From: an uncultured Pseudomonadales bacterium
GTDB lineage: Bacteria > Pseudomonadota > Gammaproteobacteria > Pseudomonadales > UBA7434
Assembly: GCA_943788835.1 (NCBI GenBank)
Contig: CALSRU010000001.1
Coordinates: 190,229-254,228 of the forward strand
Length of the DNA stretch: 64,000 nt
Reading direction: 5' to 3'
Of this stretch, positions 60,457 to 64,000 are shown in pieces (the first letter of the stretch is position 1; each line of letters begins with the position of its first letter). The notes below the pieces were generated by a model. It saw only the letters and a list, made by a program, of their open reading frames with translations, made no database searches and was not told the DNA's origin. The translations under genes were made by a program, and so were the position numbers.

Positions 60457-62193
60457 ATGCTAAATAGAATAGATCAATTTGCAATGTTTGCTTTGCTACT
60501 GGTGACCCTGGTAGGTTGCGAGACTGTGAAAAATGAGCCTGCCATGGAGGGTCAGCCCCTCTCAAAAAATCAGTCTACGGCATTGATTTCATCAGCGCTT
60601 TCAGACGTGCAGGCCTCGATTTCTGACGCAGGCGCAGGGAATTTACCCCCCCAAACTATCGCCGGCCAATTGATGCCCCCGCCTAATTATTTAGACAAGG
60701 TTGCTATTGCAGAGCAGCGCTTTGATTTGAGTGTTAACAATGTATCAGCTAAGGCGCTTTTCTTAGGTTTGGTTAAAGATACTAACTATAATATTGTGGT
60801 GCATCCGGAGGTCGAAGGAAAGATTAGCCTTGATCTGCAAAAAATTACAGTCCCTGAAGTAATGGCCATTATTGAAAGTGTTTATGGTTATCCCGTTTCT
60901 CGAGAAGGTAATCTTTATCAAGTGATGCCTGGCGGCCTTCGCACAGAGATTTTCAAAATAAATTATCTTGATATTCGTCGTAACGGATCGTCAGAAACGC
61001 GCGTATCCAGTGGTAGCGTGAGTGACTCTGATGTAGGCGGGTCGAGCAGCTCTACTGGTAATAATTCGAGCTCCCAAGAGCAAAATAGTCAAGGCGGAGG
61101 CGCTGGTGGTAATCTTATTGGCACTCAGATAATCACCTCTGGACAATCGGACTTTTGGGGGCAGTTGGATAGCAACTTGCAAATGCTGATTAATTCCGAA
61201 AGTCAAAGTAGGGTGGTGGTTAATCCCGAGTCGGGCATCGTGATTGTCAAAGCAATGCCACGTCAGATGGATATTGTTCGCGATTACCTCAAGTCATCTG
61301 AGCTTATTATGCGTCGCCAAGTTATCCTAGAAGCAAAAATTCTTGAAGTTACCTTGAGTGAGGCTTTTCAATCGGGTATTAACTGGACGGCTATTGGCAA
61401 TCCAGGTATCAACAAAACGATCGTTGCATCGCAAGGGCCTGCTGCGCTGGCAAATGCTGGCTCACCCGGATTCGCTGCAATACCGGGGGCAACGGGTATC
61501 CCGTTGGCTAACAGCTCCAACGGTATTTTTGGGCTCTCGCTCAGTTTAAATGACTTTACCGGTATTATTGATTTGTTAGAAACGCAAGGCTCAGTGCAAG
61601 TGTTATCTAGCCCGCGTATTTCTACCGTTAATAACCAGAAGGCTGTTATTAAAGTTGGCACAGATGAATTTTTTGTTACCGAGGTGACTAATACTGTAAC
61701 AACTAACAGCGCTGCTAGTACTAGTGTTCCTAGCGTTCAATTAACACCATTCTTTTCAGGCATATCGCTAGATGTCACTCCTCAAATTAGTAGTGATGGC
61801 TCAATAATTTTGCATGTGCACCCAACGGTTAGTGAAGTTCAAGAACAACAGCGCTCTTTTAATATAGGCACCGATAATTTTAATTTGCCGCTAGCTCAAA
61901 GCACAGTAAGAGAGTCTGATAGCATTATTTATGCAAAAGACAATCAGGTTGTTGTGCTCGGTGGCCTTATTCAAACTGCTTCTAAAGATGCTGATGCTGG
62001 AACGCCTTGGGTTAGTAAGGTGCCACTTTTGGGTAACGCGTTTAAGCAGAAGGATAAATCCATGATAAAGCGCGAGTTGGTCATTTTGCTACGGCCAAAA
62101 GTGCTGACACATGAAGTATCTGCTGAGCATATTGATGATAGCTTAGAACGGGTGCGTGGTTTGCGCTATCAAATGGGCAGCGAGCTTCGCTAG
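60457..62193 (+). CDS. mshL: MSHA secretin MshL
   Basis: A 578-residue outer-membrane secretin, the pilus exit pore. The N-terminus is a lipoprotein signal (MFALLLVTLVGC). N-domains with KGISLDLQKITVPEVMAIIESVYGY-type segments follow, then a Ser/Gly-rich insert (about residues 183-225, GGSSSSTGNNSSSQ) and the C-terminal secretin beta-barrel with VLSSPRISTVNNQKAVIKVG and VVLGGLIQT. It lies 7 bp after mshK. Expected MshL length is near 550. Confidence 0.93.
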   Translation: MLNRIDQFAMFALLLVTLVGCETVKNEPAMEGQPLSKNQSTALISSALSDVQASISDAGAGNLPPQTIAGQLMPPPNYLDKVAIAEQRFDLSVNNVSAKALFLGLVKDTNYNIVVHPEVEGKISLDLQKITVPEVMAIIESVYGYPVSREGNLYQVMPGGLRTEIFKINYLDIRRNGSSETRVSSGSVSDSDVGGSSSSTGNNSSSQEQNSQGGGAGGNLIGTQIITSGQSDFWGQLDSNLQMLINSESQSRVVVNPESGIVIVKAMPRQMDIVRDYLKSSELIMRRQVILEAKILEVTLSEAFQSGINWTAIGNPGINKTIVASQGPAALANAGSPGFAAIPGATGIPLANSSNGIFGLSLSLNDFTGIIDLLETQGSVQVLSSPRISTVNNQKAVIKVGTDEFFVTEVTNTVTTNSAASTSVPSVQLTPFFSGISLDVTPQISSDGSIILHVHPTVSEVQEQQRSFNIGTDNFNLPLAQSTVRESDSIIYAKDNQVVVLGGLIQTASKDADAGTPWVSKVPLLGNAFKQKDKSMIKRELVILLRPKVLTHEVSAEHIDDSLERVRGLRYQMGSELR

Positions 62194-62203
62194 GGTTCTT
62201 GCT

Positions 62204-63178
62204 ATGTATGAACAACACTTTGGTTTTCAGGAGCTGCCTTTTTGTCTAACACCTGACACGCAGTTTTACCTTGATTCTAAATGGCATGGTGAGGCTAGTG
62301 CCGTTCTGAATATTTGTATCAAACAAGGTGAAGGTTTTATAAAAATATCGGGGGAGGTTGGCACCGGTAAGACCATGCTCTGTCGACGTTTGCTGGGTTC
62401 GCTTTCCGACGCCTATTTACCCATTTATATTCCCAATCCTTATTTATCTGCTGACGGATTATTTCATGCTATTGCGCACGAGCTGGGTGTTGATGTCGGT
62501 GACAACAATTCGCATATTGTTCTCAAAGTTATAGAGGAAGAATTGGTTCAGTTAGCGGTGCTGGGGCGAAAGCCAATTTTGATTGTTGACGAGGCGCAAT
62601 CGATGCCCGCCCAAACGCTGGAGGCGCTGCGCTTAGTAACCAATCTTGAAACCGAAAAGATGAAGTTACTCCAAGTGGTGCTATTTGGTCAGCCTGAGCT
62701 CGATGTTATTTTGAGTCAACCGGCGCTGCGTCAGTTAGTTCAACGAATCACATTTTCTTACCGATTACAGCCACTAGCGTTGAGTGAGGCTAAAGCCTAT
62801 ATAGGCCATCGTTTAGGTAAGGCGGGTTATACAGGTGCCCCCGTTTTTAGTGCCGCCGCTATTGAATTGATCGCTAAAGCTAGCCACGGCACGCCGCGTC
62901 TGATTAATGTGCTCGCGCATAAGTCATTAATGTGTGCTTATGGTAAAAAACAAAAAAGCGTTGGCAAAGAGTTTGTACTTGCTGCCATCGATGATACCGA
63001 GAGCGTGCGTCGTCCTAGCTGGTTCCCATGGCCTTTGCGATCAGCGGCGGCAATCCTAGCAGGTGTTGCCCTCGCTGCAGCACTCATTGGATCAAACTTG
63101 ATTGCCGGTGGGGATCTTGCTAGCAGCAACTCTGCCATTTTGACGATTGATGCACAGGCGAAAGCCGAACGGGTATAA
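62204..63178 (+). CDS. mshM: MSHA biogenesis protein MshM (ExeA-like ATPase)
   Basis: A 324-residue AAA+ ATPase. YEQHFGFQELPFCLTPDTQFYLDS is the MshM/ExeA start; Walker A GEVGTGKT is at 50-57, Walker B ILIVDEAQ near 125 and LLQVVLFGQPELD (sensor) follow. A transmembrane helix is near the C-terminus (residues 285-305). It should help secretin assembly. ATG at 62204 is chosen; the in-frame start at 62156 would add 16 residues overlapping mshL. It lies 10 bp after mshL. Confidence 0.92.
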   Translation: MYEQHFGFQELPFCLTPDTQFYLDSKWHGEASAVLNICIKQGEGFIKISGEVGTGKTMLCRRLLGSLSDAYLPIYIPNPYLSADGLFHAIAHELGVDVGDNNSHIVLKVIEEELVQLAVLGRKPILIVDEAQSMPAQTLEALRLVTNLETEKMKLLQVVLFGQPELDVILSQPALRQLVQRITFSYRLQPLALSEAKAYIGHRLGKAGYTGAPVFSAAAIELIAKASHGTPRLINVLAHKSLMCAYGKKQKSVGKEFVLAAIDDTESVRRPSWFPWPLRSAAAILAGVALAAALIGSNLIAGGDLASSNSAILTIDAQAKAERV

Positions 63179-63182
63179 ACCG

Positions 63183-64000
63183 ATGAGCCTCATCGCGCAA
63201 ATTCAACAAGACTTACAGCAAGAAAACTTTGACAATAATAGCGCTGAACTGCCGTTATTTGCCGCGGCCGATGCAATACATCAGCGAAAGCGAGTCAGTG
63301 TTTCTATAGGGGTTGTATTGGCAGCACTGCTCGTGCCCATAGGGCTGCTCGCGCTCGCGTGGACGTTTGCTCCTAGCACTGACAAAACCCCCGAGTTGCT
63401 GGCAGACAACGCTGCTCTGGGGTCAATTCAGGCGGCTGGTGCATCAGTGCAACTCAGTAATGAAGCGGCCGAACCGATAGTTGAGCGGGTACCTGCTGAT
63501 AAGCCAGTTGAGCAATCCCAGCCACGTGCTTTGCCCAAGTACGACGAGGCGGTTGCGCCGAGTGTGCAGGCCGTTAAAACTACTGCCACGCTCGCCTCGG
63601 CAACGATTGAAGCCGATAAGGAGCAGGCACCGACTGATCGCATAGCCATCTCAGCCGCCAAGTTGCAAGCCTCGAAAATTCATGGGTCGGTGAGTGATAA
63701 CAGCGCCAGCATCGAGCCTCAGGTAATTAAGCCAACCGAGGTTTCCTTGCCAGCTACTCAACCTGTGGCGCGTGCCAAAAAAAATACGGTTAAGCGGGTG
63801 CCGGTGCAATCAATTGGCGTTGTTAAAGAAGCTCGTCCTGTAACTAATGCAGAGCTCGATCAACAATTTGCCGAAAAAATTCAAAAAGATTTGCAAGAAG
63901 GAAGAGCCAGTGAGGCATACCGGCTACTTGAGAGCCGTATAACCAAGGCAGATGATATGCCCGTTAGTGCCACATTATTTGCCGAACTATTAATTGATGA
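63183..64000 (+). CDS. mshN: MSHA biogenesis protein MshN, partial
   Basis: ATG at 63183 opens a frame that stays open to the window edge, at least 272 residues. MSLIAQIQQDLQQENFDNN is followed by a transmembrane helix (about residues 43-65), then a long Ala/Pro/Lys-rich linker, with QFAEKIQKDLQEGRASEAYRLLESRI at the visible end beginning the TPR region. This is MshN, a TPR protein linking the assembly ATPases to the membrane. The C-terminus and the following mshE, mshG and pilin genes are outside the window. Confidence 0.88.
   Translation, partial: MSLIAQIQQDLQQENFDNNSAELPLFAAADAIHQRKRVSVSIGVVLAALLVPIGLLALAWTFAPSTDKTPELLADNAALGSIQAAGASVQLSNEAAEPIVERVPADKPVEQSQPRALPKYDEAVAPSVQAVKTTATLASATIEADKEQAPTDRIAISAAKLQASKIHGSVSDNSASIEPQVIKPTEVSLPATQPVARAKKNTVKRVPVQSIGVVKEARPVTNAELDQQFAEKIQKDLQEGRASEAYRLLESRITKADDMPVSATLFAELLID

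Noticed and set aside
1-64000. tRNA, rRNA, CRISPR, insertion sequence or prophage
   Set aside because: I looked through intergenic stretches by eye and found no tRNA cloverleaf signatures, repeat-spacer arrays, transposase or integrase genes.

Overview
The window looks like a chromosomal segment of a marine-type gammaproteobacterium, probably Cellvibrionales-like (Halieaceae or Spongiibacteraceae are my best guesses from gene content and order). The pilT-yggS-proC-yggT order, hisBHAF, the envC-ctpA-yibQ and rhodanese-grxC-secB neighbourhoods, cmoM, yggX/mutY and an MSHA pilus locus are all gammaproteobacterial. I see no rRNA, tRNA, CRISPR array, phage or insertion sequence, so this is stable chromosome with two metabolically special regions.

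Layout. 1-4.5 kb: start of pilT (cut by the window edge), yggS, proC, yggT, a VOC-family protein, pyrF and a thioesterase. 4.5-12.7 kb: a compact ethylmalonyl-CoA (EMC) pathway locus. meaB, ethylmalonyl-CoA mutase, mesaconyl-CoA hydratase and methylsuccinyl-CoA dehydrogenase lie on the minus strand. A malyl-CoA thioesterase and a malyl/beta-methylmalyl-CoA lyase diverge from them on the plus strand. Together they carry ethylmalonyl-CoA to glyoxylate plus propionyl-CoA and acetyl-CoA plus free malate. Crotonyl-CoA carboxylase/reductase and the acetoacetyl-CoA steps are not in the window. 12.8-24.6 kb: FemAB-like protein, ubiA/ubiC, HU, a dicarboxylate symporter, glutathione peroxidase, cmoM, a MazG-like protein, folA, small membrane proteins, ybaK, a beta-barrel protein and a VanZ-like protein. 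24.8-31.8 kb: two divergent universal stress genes around a perfect FNR/Anr box, then a trypsin-like protease/FHA/metallo-beta-lactamase group, an SDR and a lipid-anchored DsbA-like protein.

32.3-42.0 kb holds the most unusual content: two convergent gene sets that look like one biosynthetic system. The plus-strand arm has an asparagine-synthetase-like amidotransferase, an acyl carrier protein, an AMP-forming ligase, a HemK/PrmC-like methyltransferase and a NAD-synthetase-like amide ligase. The minus-strand arm has a KASIII, a second acyl carrier protein, a FabZ-type dehydratase, a FabL-like enoyl reductase (Y-x6-K) and a two-domain GNAT-like protein. A carrier-bound, amidated and possibly N-methylated acyl product is my inference. 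I do not recognise this exact combination.

42.2-57.8 kb is mostly housekeeping: old yellow enzyme, methyltransferase, yggX, mutY, gpmA, hisBHAF, yibQ, ctpA, envC, rhodanese, grxC, secB, trmL. The slot between envC and the rhodanese gene, where gpmI often sits in relatives, is empty; a gpmA lies about 9 kb away. 57.9-64 kb is the first part of an MSHA type IV pilus locus (mshI, a PilN-like gene, mshJ, mshK, mshL, mshM, mshN), running off the window edge.
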